Source: Blastocatellia bacterium (GTDB lineage: Bacteria > Acidobacteriota > Blastocatellia > Chloracidobacteriales > Chloracidobacteriaceae). Taken from it: a stretch of DNA of 64,000 nt. Below, in pieces: positions 45,369-54,250 of this stretch; the stretch's first letter is position 1, and each line of letters starts with the position of its first letter. The notes under the pieces were generated by a model, which was not told where the DNA came from, made no database searches, and saw nothing but the letters and a program-made list of their open reading frames with translations. The DNA lies in assembly GCA_019695185.1 (NCBI GenBank), contig JAIBAN010000004.1, positions 1 to 64,000 of the forward strand, written 5' to 3'. The translations under genes were made by a program, and so were the position numbers.

Positions 45369-47012
45369 ATGCGTATTCCAACTGACCCGCCCCGCTTCAC
45401 TGACCTGATTTCCACCTTGCAGCGCCATACACTGGCCCCGGCAATTGTTTTTTTGACCAGCCGGCGGGCCTGCGATGAAGCAGTGGAATCCTTTCGGGGG
45501 GCCCACACCGCCGACATTGGGCGGGAGCGGCAACAACAAATCGAGGCCATCATTGACCGGTTTGACGATGAAGCCCCGTTTATCCGGCAGCATCGCCACT
45601 ATCCCATGTTGGTCCGCAAAGGCGTCGGAGCCCATCACGCGGGCCATCTGCCGGCCTGGAAGCATGTGGTGGAGAAAACCATGGCGGCAGGACTGCTCAA
45701 TGCCGTATTTGCCACCTCGACCCTGGCTGCCGGAATTGATATGCCGGCCCGGTCAGTGGTGATTACGGCCTCAAGCCTGCGCTCGGACGAAGGCCACCGG
45801 GACATCAAATCATTTGAACTCTCGCAAATGACCGGGCGGGCAGGTCGGCGCGGCAAGGACAAAGTCGGTTTTGCCGTCTTTATTCCAGGACCTTTCCAGG
45901 ACATGGATGTGATTCGGGAAAAACTCCTGCTGCCGCCCGAACCGATTGAAAGCAGCTTTCAGGCCAACTATACGATGGTCCTCAACTTGCTCCAGGTCCA
46001 GACACCGGAGGCAGCCCGCGAATTGGTCGAACGAAGCTTTCGCCATTTTCAAAACCTGAAATCCGCCGACCGGTCACGTGCCCGCCTCGAACGAGTCAAA
46101 AAACTGGTTGCAGACGACGCCCAAAGCTGCCCCGCCGGCAACCGGGCGCTGACTTTCCCTAAATACACGGAGCTTTCGCGCAGTGCAGTGCGCATTCAAA
46201 AGAGCCTGAGGTCGCTCCAAAAACGGAAGGCCAAAGATTCATTGGTGCCTGACCCGGAATGGGAAACCGTCATGGCCGAAGGCATCGCCACGACCCAAAC
46301 CGAACTGACAGCCGTGCAAACCAAGCTTGCTACCTTGCCGTGCGAAACCTGTTCCCAGGTGAAACAGTGCGGGGCAGCGGCGACTGAAAACAGCAAGCTT
46401 CAGGGCGAATTGCGCAGCCTCGAAGGCCGCATGCATGAATTGGAAAACGGGCTCTGGTCGCGGTTTGAAGACTGCGTGGCGATTTTGCAGCATTTCGACT
46501 ATCTGACCGAAAGCTGGCAACCAACCCTGCAAGGTACCTGGGCGGCACGGCTCCGGGTTGAAAATACGCTGTTTATTGCGGAACTGCTGCGCGAAGGTTT
46601 GTTTGATGTGCCGACCGGTCGCACGCTGGCCGCCATTTGCGGAGCCCTGGCTGCTGAAGAACGGGAATTTCCGACTGTTCCCGGCAAAAACGAGGATTTC
46701 GTCAAGCCCTTAAAGCAGGCGATGAAAATTGCCCGCCATATTGCTGCCATTCAGGAACAGCATTATGTCTTTTGTCCAATGTTTATTGACCCGGATGCCG
46801 GACGGTTGCTGTGGGCCTGGGCTGACGGAAAACTTGAATGGCCGGGCCTGCTGGACCGAACCGATGCGAGTGAAGGCGATATTGTCCGCCTGATATTGCG
46901 CACGGCGGATTTACTCAGCCAACTGACCGGACTTTCCGATACCCATCCGGAGGTTGCTGCTCGTGCCCGCGAAGCCATGCGCCTGATTCGGCGGGCTCCA
47001 GTTGAAGATTAA
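45369..47012 (+). CDS. Ski2-like helicase lacking the N-terminal RecA domain
   Basis: 547 aa. The first residues (PAIVFLTSRRACDEAVESF) are already the start of the second RecA domain. Motif V (AVFATSTLAAGIDMPARSV) and motif VI (QMTGRAGRRGKDKVGF) are intact, followed by the Ski2/DSHCT-type helical C-terminal region with a Cys pair (CETCSQVKQC). Walker A (motif I), motif II (DExH) and the Q-motif are absent and I see no remnant upstream. Full-length relatives are roughly 300 residues longer. As it stands it cannot bind ATP in the usual way, so it is either a broken gene still open over 1.6 kb or a partner subunit. The junction is a mismatched repeat locus. Confidence 0.8.
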   Translation: MRIPTDPPRFTDLISTLQRHTLAPAIVFLTSRRACDEAVESFRGAHTADIGRERQQQIEAIIDRFDDEAPFIRQHRHYPMLVRKGVGAHHAGHLPAWKHVVEKTMAAGLLNAVFATSTLAAGIDMPARSVVITASSLRSDEGHRDIKSFELSQMTGRAGRRGKDKVGFAVFIPGPFQDMDVIREKLLLPPEPIESSFQANYTMVLNLLQVQTPEAARELVERSFRHFQNLKSADRSRARLERVKKLVADDAQSCPAGNRALTFPKYTELSRSAVRIQKSLRSLQKRKAKDSLVPDPEWETVMAEGIATTQTELTAVQTKLATLPCETCSQVKQCGAAATENSKLQGELRSLEGRMHELENGLWSRFEDCVAILQHFDYLTESWQPTLQGTWAARLRVENTLFIAELLREGLFDVPTGRTLAAICGALAAEEREFPTVPGKNEDFVKPLKQAMKIARHIAAIQEQHYVFCPMFIDPDAGRLLWAWADGKLEWPGLLDRTDASEGDIVRLILRTADLLSQLTGLSDTHPEVAARAREAMRLIRRAPVED

Positions 47013-47014
47013 TC

Positions 47015-47149
47015 GGGTTTGGGGTTCAGGGTTCAGGGTTCAGGGTTCAGGGTCTTCAAAGATGTGAATGTTGAGGTGAAATATTTCAAACCATGTTCAA
47101 ATTCCCAGGATTTTCAGACCCTGAACCCTGAACCCTGAACCCCGAACCG
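47015..47149. repeat. GGGTTCA inverted-repeat element
   Basis: Left arm 47015-47054, right arm 47117-47149, core about 62 nt. The core end (TTCAAATTCCCAGGATTTTC) aligns with those of the 10.8 and 32.5 kb elements (TTCAAATTTCCTGGCATTTG). It lies between the convergent helicase and propeller histidine kinase. Confidence 0.92.
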
Positions 47150-47165
47150 TTTTCCTGCCGCATGC

Positions 47166-50100
47166 TCAATGTTTGACAGACTGGGAACTGAGCGCGCTGC
47201 TTTCCATTCCGACCACGGCAGTTGTTTTAGGCAGCACGATATGAAAACAGCTTCCTTTTCCCAGCCCTTCAGACTCGGCCCAAATCCGCCCGCCATGAGT
47301 TTCCACATAATGTTTGACCAGGGCGAGCCCCAATCCGGTTCCACGGGCGGAAAACTCAAACCGTCCGGAGGTATGAGTGGAAGCATCGGGGGTGGTGTAA
47401 AACAGTTCGAAAATCTGGTTCAGTTCGGTGGCTTCAATGCCGATTCCGGAATCCTGCACCGTGATGTGAACGGTTTCCTCCTCCGGGATGACGGCAATGG
47501 CAATGGTTCCCCCGTCATAAGTGAATTTGATGGCGTTTTGAATCAGGTTGAGCAAAACCAGATGAATTTTTTCCCGGTCCACCGTGACGAGCAGCGTCTC
47601 CGGTCCGGTCACGGTGATGGTTTGCCCGCGCTGTCGGCTAAAGGTGGACATTTCCTCCAGCACCTCCTGAATCACCTGAGGGAAATCGGTGGCCGTCGGA
47701 CGCAACTGCATTTTCCCTTCGTTGATTTTGAGCATTTCCAGAATATCGTTGAAGGTGGTGACCATGCGTTCAACCATCCGCCGGACCGAACCCAGTGACT
47801 GCTGCTGGACCGGGTTGAGGTCGCCCAAAAAACCGGCAGTCAGAGCCTCGGTATACCCTTTGATGACAGTCAAGGGCGTGCGCATCTCGTGCGAGGTCAC
47901 GAGCAGAAAATTGGTTTTCATCTGATTGAGTCGCTGAAGAGTGCTGCTGACTTCCTGTTCCTGCTGGTAAAGCCGTTCCAGTTCCCGGAGCGATTCGGTA
48001 ATCATCAGGTTTTTTTCTTCCAACTCATCGTTTTTGCGCCCGACTTCACCATACAGATGGGCATTTTCAATGGCTACTGCCGCCTGGTTGGCCAGCGATT
48101 CAATTAACTGACAGTCAAATTCCGTAAAAGGCTTGCGTCCGGCTCGCCGCCGCACGTCAAGCACCCCGACCACTTTACCGGTCCGGGTGACAATCGGAAC
48201 ATCCATTACGCCGTGAATTTTGTAGGTTTCCAACAAATGATGAAAGGCAATGTCCGGTGAATTCCGGGTGTCATTGACAATCATTGAAGCGGCCTGGGCG
48301 GCAACTTTCCCTGCCACGCCGGTTCCCAAAGGAAACTCCAAACACACATTTTCCCAGGCTCCGCTGTTCCAAATGCGCCGGAAAACAACTTTGCCGTCTT
48401 CAACCAGTCCGATGCCGCCGGGCTCACCTTTCACGAGCAAGGCACTTTCCGCCGCGATGTTTTGCAACACGGTTGCCAAATCAAGCTGGGAATTGATGAC
48501 CTGGACGCTGCCCAGCAACTGCCGTAAAACAGTCATCCGGCGGCGGTGCAGGGCTTCGATGGTGCGAATCCGCCATAGATAGAGCCCGGCCCCCAGCGTG
48601 ATGACTCCGCCGGTTGCCATCAACCGAAACCACCAGGTCTGCCAAAAGGGAGGCCGAATGATGAGTTCAACCACTTCGGGCCGGCTCCAGGTCCCATCCG
48701 CCGAGCAGGCTTTGACCGAAAAGACATAGTGTCCAGGTGCCAGATTGGTGTAGCGCACCGAGCGCAGCCCCGTCACCGGCGACCAGTCACGGTCAAAATT
48801 TTGCAGGAAGGAACGGTATTTGACTCCTTCCTCATTGGTGAAGGAAAGCCCTACATATTCAAAGGTGAGGTTGTTTTCATGAGAGGCCAGGGAAGGCAAA
48901 GGGACTTTGAGATTGGATTGACCAGGCAGAGCCGTGGTTGCTCCCTCGACCCGAATTGCAGTCACATGAACCGGGGGCGGGACCCCCTGGGAAAGCTCTT
49001 CCGGCAACCGACATCGGACTGCCCCTTCGGTGGTGCCCAGCCAGATGGTTCCATCGGTGCTACTGACACCACCACGGGAAATATCCTGACTGAGCAGTCC
49101 ATCCTGTACCGTGTAATTGTGAAACTGCTTCCCGTCGAAGAGTGAAATCCCCTGCGGGGTGCCAATCCAGAGTTTTCCCTGAAACCCTTTGATGGTCCGA
49201 ACTAAATTGAAAATCAGCCCGTCGGCGGTGGAATAGGTCCGTACCCCTTCGCCCTCAAAACAACAAAGACCGTTATAGGTTCCAATCCACATCCGTCCCT
49301 GTTCGTCTTCAAATCCACACAGCGCGCTTTGGTTGGGCAGGTGAGTGCTGCAATCGGTGAAACGTTCGCCGTCGTAGCGGGTCAGCCCCTGGTCGGTGCA
49401 AATCCAGAGCCGTCCGGCATGGTCAAGCACAAACCCATTAACCTGATTGTGCGCCAGCCCCTGGGCCGTCGAAAATGTGGTGCAGGTCTTTCCGTCAAAC
49501 CGGATAATTCCGGTACTTGAGGCCGCGTCACCGCCAAACCAGAGATTGCCCTGCCTGTCCTCAATGATGGCTACAATCCGGGAACGGGTTCCCAACCGGG
49601 TCAGTGGGAACTGCTCAAAGCGGCCTGCATCATAACAGGAAACACCTCTTTGGCCGCCGGTCCAGACCCGTCCTCGTTGGTCCACAAAAACGGTCCAGAG
49701 CGAATCCTCCAGCAAGCCGTCCGCTACGCCCCAGTGTTTGACCGTGCCGTTGGGAGCCAGCCGGGAAAGTCCGTTGTTGACTGAGGAAAACCAAATCCCC
49801 CCTTCCGGGTCACGACTGATGCCAGTGATGACACCATCACCAATACCGGTGCTGGCTGGGTAGTTGGCAAACATTTCACCGCGCAACCGACAGGCTCCGC
49901 CCCACCGGGAACCACACCAGATGTTCCCCTCGCGGTCCTCAAACAAAGCTGTGACAAAATTGTCCGGCAACCCGTTGGCCCGATTGAAGGTGGTAAAGAT
50001 TTCGTCTTTGAGCCGGTTGAGGCCGCCGCCAAAGGTACCGCACCAGACCCGGCCATGCCGGTCCACCAGCACGCTGCTCACGCTTTCATAACTCATTCCT

Positions 50101-50861
50101 TCAGCCACGCCGTAGTTATGAAACGTCTGCCCGTCAAACCGGCTCACACCACTTCCGGTGGCAATCCACAAGCCGCCCGCCGGGTTAATCGCCAGATGAA
50201 AAATTTCTTCGCTCGGCAGCCCGGCAGCCCGGCCATAGACCGTAAACCGCGAACCGTCAAATCGGGCCAGGCCGCCGCCGCGCAATCCGGCCCACAACGT
50301 TCCTTGAGCATCTTCCAACAGCGTCCAAACCGGCCAGGGGGGGAGGCCCTGGGCTTCGCCGTAATTGACAAAGTGTTTCCCGTCAAAACGGCTGAGGCCG
50401 CTATTCATGCCAAACCACAGGCTGCCATCGCGGGCACAGAGCCCTGAACGCCCTTCCAGGTGAGGCAACCCCTGGGCCGGGCCGTAATTGGTAAAATGCG
50501 CCCCGTCAAAGCAACTGACTCCGCCCCGTGTCACAATCCACAGATTTCCATTACGGTCAGCCGTGATGGCCCGCACCGGACCTCCCGCCAAGCCCTCAGC
50601 CAAGCTATAGTTCTGAAAATTAACCCCGTCGTACCGACAAATTCCCTGGTCCGTTCCAAACCAGAGATAGCCTTCCCGGTCCTGAAAAATGACATAGACG
50701 GAATTGTTGGGCAGTCCGGTGCTGGTTGTATAGCTTTTGAACCGATAAACCTGGGCCTGAACCGACAATCCCAGCCCCAGACACACCACCAATATCCCGG
50801 CAATGATTGCCGGAGCAGCCCGTTTCAGGAAGGAGCGCAAGCCGGGGGAGAGAAATGGCAC
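47166..50861 (-). CDS. Beta-propeller sensor histidine kinase with GAF domain
   Basis: 1231 aa from a GTG. Signal/anchor segment, then two-component-regulator propeller repeats over about 40-640 (GYLWFGTDQGICRYDG, GNIWCGSRWGGACRL, GRLWICTDQGLTRYDG), a Y_Y_Y domain (YRSFLQNFDRDWSPV), a membrane helix (about 740-760), a GAF domain (about 780-925), coiled coil, HisKA (VTSHEMRTPLTVIKGY, His at about 989) and HATPase (NLIQNAIKFTYDGG, DSGIGIEATELNQIFELFY, GTGLGLALVKHYVE). No receiver or DNA-binding domain is fused, so a separate response regulator is needed and none is adjacent. Ligand unknown. Confidence 0.94.
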   Translation of the reverse strand: MPFLSPGLRSFLKRAAPAIIAGILVVCLGLGLSVQAQVYRFKSYTTSTGLPNNSVYVIFQDREGYLWFGTDQGICRYDGVNFQNYSLAEGLAGGPVRAITADRNGNLWIVTRGGVSCFDGAHFTNYGPAQGLPHLEGRSGLCARDGSLWFGMNSGLSRFDGKHFVNYGEAQGLPPWPVWTLLEDAQGTLWAGLRGGGLARFDGSRFTVYGRAAGLPSEEIFHLAINPAGGLWIATGSGVSRFDGQTFHNYGVAEGMSYESVSSVLVDRHGRVWCGTFGGGLNRLKDEIFTTFNRANGLPDNFVTALFEDREGNIWCGSRWGGACRLRGEMFANYPASTGIGDGVITGISRDPEGGIWFSSVNNGLSRLAPNGTVKHWGVADGLLEDSLWTVFVDQRGRVWTGGQRGVSCYDAGRFEQFPLTRLGTRSRIVAIIEDRQGNLWFGGDAASSTGIIRFDGKTCTTFSTAQGLAHNQVNGFVLDHAGRLWICTDQGLTRYDGERFTDCSTHLPNQSALCGFEDEQGRMWIGTYNGLCCFEGEGVRTYSTADGLIFNLVRTIKGFQGKLWIGTPQGISLFDGKQFHNYTVQDGLLSQDISRGGVSSTDGTIWLGTTEGAVRCRLPEELSQGVPPPVHVTAIRVEGATTALPGQSNLKVPLPSLASHENNLTFEYVGLSFTNEEGVKYRSFLQNFDRDWSPVTGLRSVRYTNLAPGHYVFSVKACSADGTWSRPEVVELIIRPPFWQTWWFRLMATGGVITLGAGLYLWRIRTIEALHRRRMTVLRQLLGSVQVINSQLDLATVLQNIAAESALLVKGEPGGIGLVEDGKVVFRRIWNSGAWENVCLEFPLGTGVAGKVAAQAASMIVNDTRNSPDIAFHHLLETYKIHGVMDVPIVTRTGKVVGVLDVRRRAGRKPFTEFDCQLIESLANQAAVAIENAHLYGEVGRKNDELEEKNLMITESLRELERLYQQEQEVSSTLQRLNQMKTNFLLVTSHEMRTPLTVIKGYTEALTAGFLGDLNPVQQQSLGSVRRMVERMVTTFNDILEMLKINEGKMQLRPTATDFPQVIQEVLEEMSTFSRQRGQTITVTGPETLLVTVDREKIHLVLLNLIQNAIKFTYDGGTIAIAVIPEEETVHITVQDSGIGIEATELNQIFELFYTTPDASTHTSGRFEFSARGTGLGLALVKHYVETHGGRIWAESEGLGKGSCFHIVLPKTTAVVGMESSALSSQSVKH

Positions 50862-50887
50862 AACGCCTCTTGTGCGAAAAACCTCGT

Positions 50888-51063
50888 TTAGAGTTCCGCC
50901 TTCAGGCGGCAGTTCAGAGTTCCGCGTTTACGCGGCAGTTTGGAGTTCCGCCTTCAGGCGGCAGTTTGGAGTTCCGCGTTTACGCGGCAGCTTTTGGATT
51001 TCCAAATCCGGCAGACATCGAATTCATTCCGCAAGCAGCCGCCTGAAGGCGGAACTCTGAACC
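50888..51063. repeat. Alternating 26-bp palindrome repeat element
   Basis: Four palindromes at exact 26-bp spacing: 50896-50909 (CCGCC-TTCA-GGCGG), 50922-50935 (CCGCG-TTTA-CGCGG), 50948-50961 and 50974-50987, in order A-B-A-B. The A-to-B differences keep every stem pair. A single inverted copy (CCGCCTGAAGGCGG) closes the element near 51038-51063. It lies between two same-strand genes. Confidence 0.95.
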
Positions 51064-51075
51064 CCTGCCATCGGA

Positions 51076-52281
51076 CTACTTCAAGAGATTTTTTGCCATT
51101 TCGAGGTCACGGTCCAGATTGCGGCGGACATCCGCCAGGGAAAGGGCCACTGGCTCGTCAGGCTGGACACCGTGGCCTTCGAGCCGGTTTTTTCCGGCTG
51201 TCGCATAGTCCCGGATACTTAACTGGAGTCTGCCACCGTCGGGCAGTTCTTCTTCGATACTGGCCAGGACCGCACCGGCGGAACGGCGTCCGACAATTTT
51301 GCCCCGGCCTGATTCCTGTATCGCCGAAGCCAGCATTTCAGCGGCACTGGCGCTTTCGCCATCAATTAAAACCGCCACATTTCCCTGGTATGCCCGGCTG
51401 CCACGTCCTGGCACCCGTAACCGGACCTGTTTTCCGCTCCGTTGGGCGAATTCCCCAAAGACCGTGTCTTTCTGATAAAAACACGACAGGCATTCCACCA
51501 GCACATCCAATAAACCGCCGCTGTTGCCCCGTAGGTCAATAATGATGGCAGGAGCCTGGCGATGCTGGTCCACCCGTTCGGTAAACCATTTGCCGGTTTC
51601 CGGGCCAAATTCACCAAATCGGATATAGGCAATCCCGCCCTCCAGAGAAAGTGTTTTCTGCTCCGGGGTGAGGGCATAGGGGCGGCAAATGACCTGAATT
51701 TTTTTCACTTGGTCCTGCACGTCCAGAAATTTAAGTCGCACGGATTGTCCATCCTGGGCCAGAAAAGGCTTGTTCAGGTCCACCGGCTCGTCATCCCGTT
51801 CAGTCAGAATCCAGCCCGGTTTGATACCGGCATCCATGGCCGCCGACCCGCCTATGACTCTGGTCACCACCAATTGATTTTCAATCGGGCGAAAGGAAAA
51901 ACCGATGCCAACCCGCGCCCGGCGCTTTTCGTCACGGACCAGTTCGGGTGACTGCGCGAAGGTATGCCGGTCATCCAGGTCACCCAGCATGCGATTGATG
52001 ATGCGATAGAGCTCAGTCTCATCAACTGCAGCGGCAGCCTGGGGGCGGAACTGCGCCCGGTGTTCCGGCCATTGCACCCGGTTGAATTTCGGGTCGTAAT
52101 ATTTTTCATTCACCAAACGCCAGACCGTATCAAAAACCTTGAGGTTGTGCTGGGTGCGCACCGAGGCACCTGCCAAACCGCGTTGCGTTTTTTGGGCAAA
52201 AACAGTCGAATAGGTTGTCAGGGCCATCTGCCCGGACAACAGGCAGAAGGTCAGAAAGATGGGAAACCAGTTTTTTCGCAT
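51076..52281 (-). CDS. S41-family C-terminal processing peptidase with PDZ domain
   Basis: 401 aa from ATG 52281. Signal peptide (FLTFCLLSGQMALTTYSTVFAQ), an N-terminal helical region (LGDLDDRHTFA), a PDZ domain (about 130-185; VTRVIGGSAAMDAGIKPGWI) and the S41 core: IIIDLRGNSGGLLDVL, the nucleophile Ser in DGESASAAEM and Lys in GRGKIVGRRSAG. These proteases trim or degrade periplasmic proteins from tail residues. It is divergent from the MFS gene, 74 bp apart. Confidence 0.93.
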   Translation of the reverse strand: MRKNWFPIFLTFCLLSGQMALTTYSTVFAQKTQRGLAGASVRTQHNLKVFDTVWRLVNEKYYDPKFNRVQWPEHRAQFRPQAAAAVDETELYRIINRMLGDLDDRHTFAQSPELVRDEKRRARVGIGFSFRPIENQLVVTRVIGGSAAMDAGIKPGWILTERDDEPVDLNKPFLAQDGQSVRLKFLDVQDQVKKIQVICRPYALTPEQKTLSLEGGIAYIRFGEFGPETGKWFTERVDQHRQAPAIIIDLRGNSGGLLDVLVECLSCFYQKDTVFGEFAQRSGKQVRLRVPGRGSRAYQGNVAVLIDGESASAAEMLASAIQESGRGKIVGRRSAGAVLASIEEELPDGGRLQLSIRDYATAGKNRLEGHGVQPDEPVALSLADVRRNLDRDLEMAKNLLK

Positions 52282-52355
52282 AGCTTTTTCGAAATGTTTG
52301 ACGGTCTCAAACCGGATTAAGCGAGGTTTGGGAGATTTTTCTATGTGCTTGAAAT

Positions 52356-53630
52356 ATGTCAAAAAGTCAAAACAAAAACGAAGTTGAGCCAGAGTCCGTA
52401 CCTGACATGCCCCCAACTTTTCCGCACGACCCCTATGGGGCGTTGCGGTCCCGCAATTTCCGGTTCTATCTGATTGGAAATATCATTGCCTCGATGGGAA
52501 CCCAGATGCAAAGTGTTGCCATTGGCTGGGAACTCTATGAACGCACCGGCAAGGCCATGGCGCTGGGGTTGGTTGGATTGGTGCAAATCCTGCCGATTCT
52601 GGCCTTTACCTTGATTGCCGGACATGTTGCCGACCGCTATGACCGGCGGCGGGTGATTGTTGCCGGTCAATTGCTGGTGGCAGCGGCTTCGGTGGGGTTG
52701 GCCCTGCTTTCCTCCCGCCAGGGCGACATCCGCCTGATGTATGGCTGTCTCTTTCTGATTGGAACCGCACGGGCGTTTGTCTTTCCAGCCAAATCGTCGT
52801 TGCTGCCGACCATTCTGTCAAAGGAACATTTTTCCAACGCTGTTACCTGGAACAGCACCGGGTTTGAACTGGCTTCGATTGGGGGACCGGCTGTGGGCGG
52901 GGTGTTGATTGCCCTGATTGCCAACCCGGCGGTGATTTATGCCCTCAATGCCTGCGCTGCCACGCTGTTTGCAGCCTTGACCGCCGCCATTTTGGTGGAG
53001 CGGGTGGTGGTTTCCAGGAAAGGAGTGGACGTTTCGACGCTGGTGGCCGGGTTCCGTTATGTGTGGAACACGAAGCCGATACTGGCTTCGATTACGCTCG
53101 ACATGTTTGCGGTCTTGTTTGGCGGAGCAACGGCATTATTGCCCATTTTCGCCAAGGACATTTTGCGGGTTGGCCCGGCTGGTTTGGGGTGGATGCTGGC
53201 GGCTCCTTCCATCGGGGCCTTTACCATGGCTTTTATCCAGGCTCACCTGCCACCCAAGCAGAACGCTGGCCGAAGCCTGCTGCTGACAGTGGCCGGATTT
53301 GGTGCGGCCACGATTGTGTTTGGCTTATCCAGTTCCTATTGGCTTTCACTGGCCATGCTTTTTTTGACGGGCGTGTTTGACAATGTGAGCGTGGTAATTC
53401 GGATGACCCTGGTGCAAACGCTCACGCCGGACGACATGCGCGGACGGGTTTCCGCCGTCAACAGCCTCTTTATCGGGACTTCCAACGAACTGGGCGGGTT
53501 TGAGTCCGGTACCGTGGCGGCCCTCCTTGGACCTGTTTTCTCAGTTGTCAGCGGTGGAATCGGCACGCTGGTTGTTGTGGCTGCTGTGGCTGCAATCTGG
53601 CCACAAATCCGGACGCTCAAAAAGCTGTAA
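52356..53630 (+). CDS. MFS exporter of the EntS-like (MFS_3) group
   Basis: 424 aa with 12 membrane segments. The A motif between helices 2 and 3 is GHVADRYDRRRVIV, typical of the family, and LRSRNFRFYLIGNIIASMGTQMQSVAIGWELYERT matches the EntS-like N-terminus. Such proteins export siderophores or other small molecules; the cargo here is unknown. The stop TAA is followed at once by a GGACTGA array. Confidence 0.9.
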   Translation: MSKSQNKNEVEPESVPDMPPTFPHDPYGALRSRNFRFYLIGNIIASMGTQMQSVAIGWELYERTGKAMALGLVGLVQILPILAFTLIAGHVADRYDRRRVIVAGQLLVAAASVGLALLSSRQGDIRLMYGCLFLIGTARAFVFPAKSSLLPTILSKEHFSNAVTWNSTGFELASIGGPAVGGVLIALIANPAVIYALNACAATLFAALTAAILVERVVVSRKGVDVSTLVAGFRYVWNTKPILASITLDMFAVLFGGATALLPIFAKDILRVGPAGLGWMLAAPSIGAFTMAFIQAHLPPKQNAGRSLLLTVAGFGAATIVFGLSSSYWLSLAMLFLTGVFDNVSVVIRMTLVQTLTPDDMRGRVSAVNSLFIGTSNELGGFESGTVAALLGPVFSVVSGGIGTLVVVAAVAAIWPQIRTLKKL

Positions 53631-53634
53631 AACA

Positions 53635-53774
53635 GGACTGAGGACTGAGGACTGAGGACTGAGCCTTTCTCAGGTTCCGAGGTTTCCCTTGCTGTCCATT
53701 GAAACCAAATGTCTTGCAGGATTCGATGTTCGGTTTGGATTCAACTCAGTCCTCAGTCCTCAGTCCTCAGTCCT
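53635..53774. repeat. GGACTGA inverted-repeat element between convergent genes
   Basis: Left arm 53635-53663 and right arm 53744-53774, four units each, core about 80 nt with an inner CCGAGG...GATTCG region. The AAAACAGGACTGAGG boundary is the same as at the 33.3 kb element. Confidence 0.93.
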
Positions 53775-53783
53775 TACAAAATC

Positions 53784-54191
53784 CTACCAGCCCAGCCCCA
53801 GGTGCAACCCCCAACGCACCAAAAATACGGTAAGCACCGCCACCACAAAAGGACGCCGGGTAACCGGCCAAGCCAGTTTGTCGGCCCATTCGTTGCGCCC
53901 GGACACTTTCAGAAGCGACCAACTCCACCAGACCCAAAACAAACCAAACATCAACGGGCTGAGCGGATGAAATGTAATTGCCTGGAACCATTCGCCTTTG
54001 GCAAGCGCGCAAAAGGCGCGGGTCAACCCGCAACCGGGGCAGTCGTAACCGGTCATGTGTTTGAAAGGACAGAGGATAAAGGTTGGGGTGGCCGAAGGAT
54101 GCCAGAGGTAGCTCAGGACAAACACTCCTGTCGTTACCAAGAGTCCCAATCCGGCTTGAGTGCCCAGTCTTTTCCAAAGTCGCGTCATCAT
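53784..54191 (-). CDS. DUF2752 membrane protein
   Basis: 135 aa. Three or four hydrophobic segments and the family hallmark CPFKHMTGYDCPGCGLTRAFCAL, whose cysteines may bind metal or form disulfides. Function of the family is unknown. It is divergent from mtgA. The exact start (54191 or 54188) is uncertain. Confidence 0.88.
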   Translation of the reverse strand: MMTRLWKRLGTQAGLGLLVTTGVFVLSYLWHPSATPTFILCPFKHMTGYDCPGCGLTRAFCALAKGEWFQAITFHPLSPLMFGLFWVWWSWSLLKVSGRNEWADKLAWPVTRRPFVVAVLTVFLVRWGLHLGLGW

Positions 54192-54250
54192 CAATTTTCT
54201 GTTATTGTGCCCGGTTTCATAATTTCGACTATGAAACGACAACTCACATT

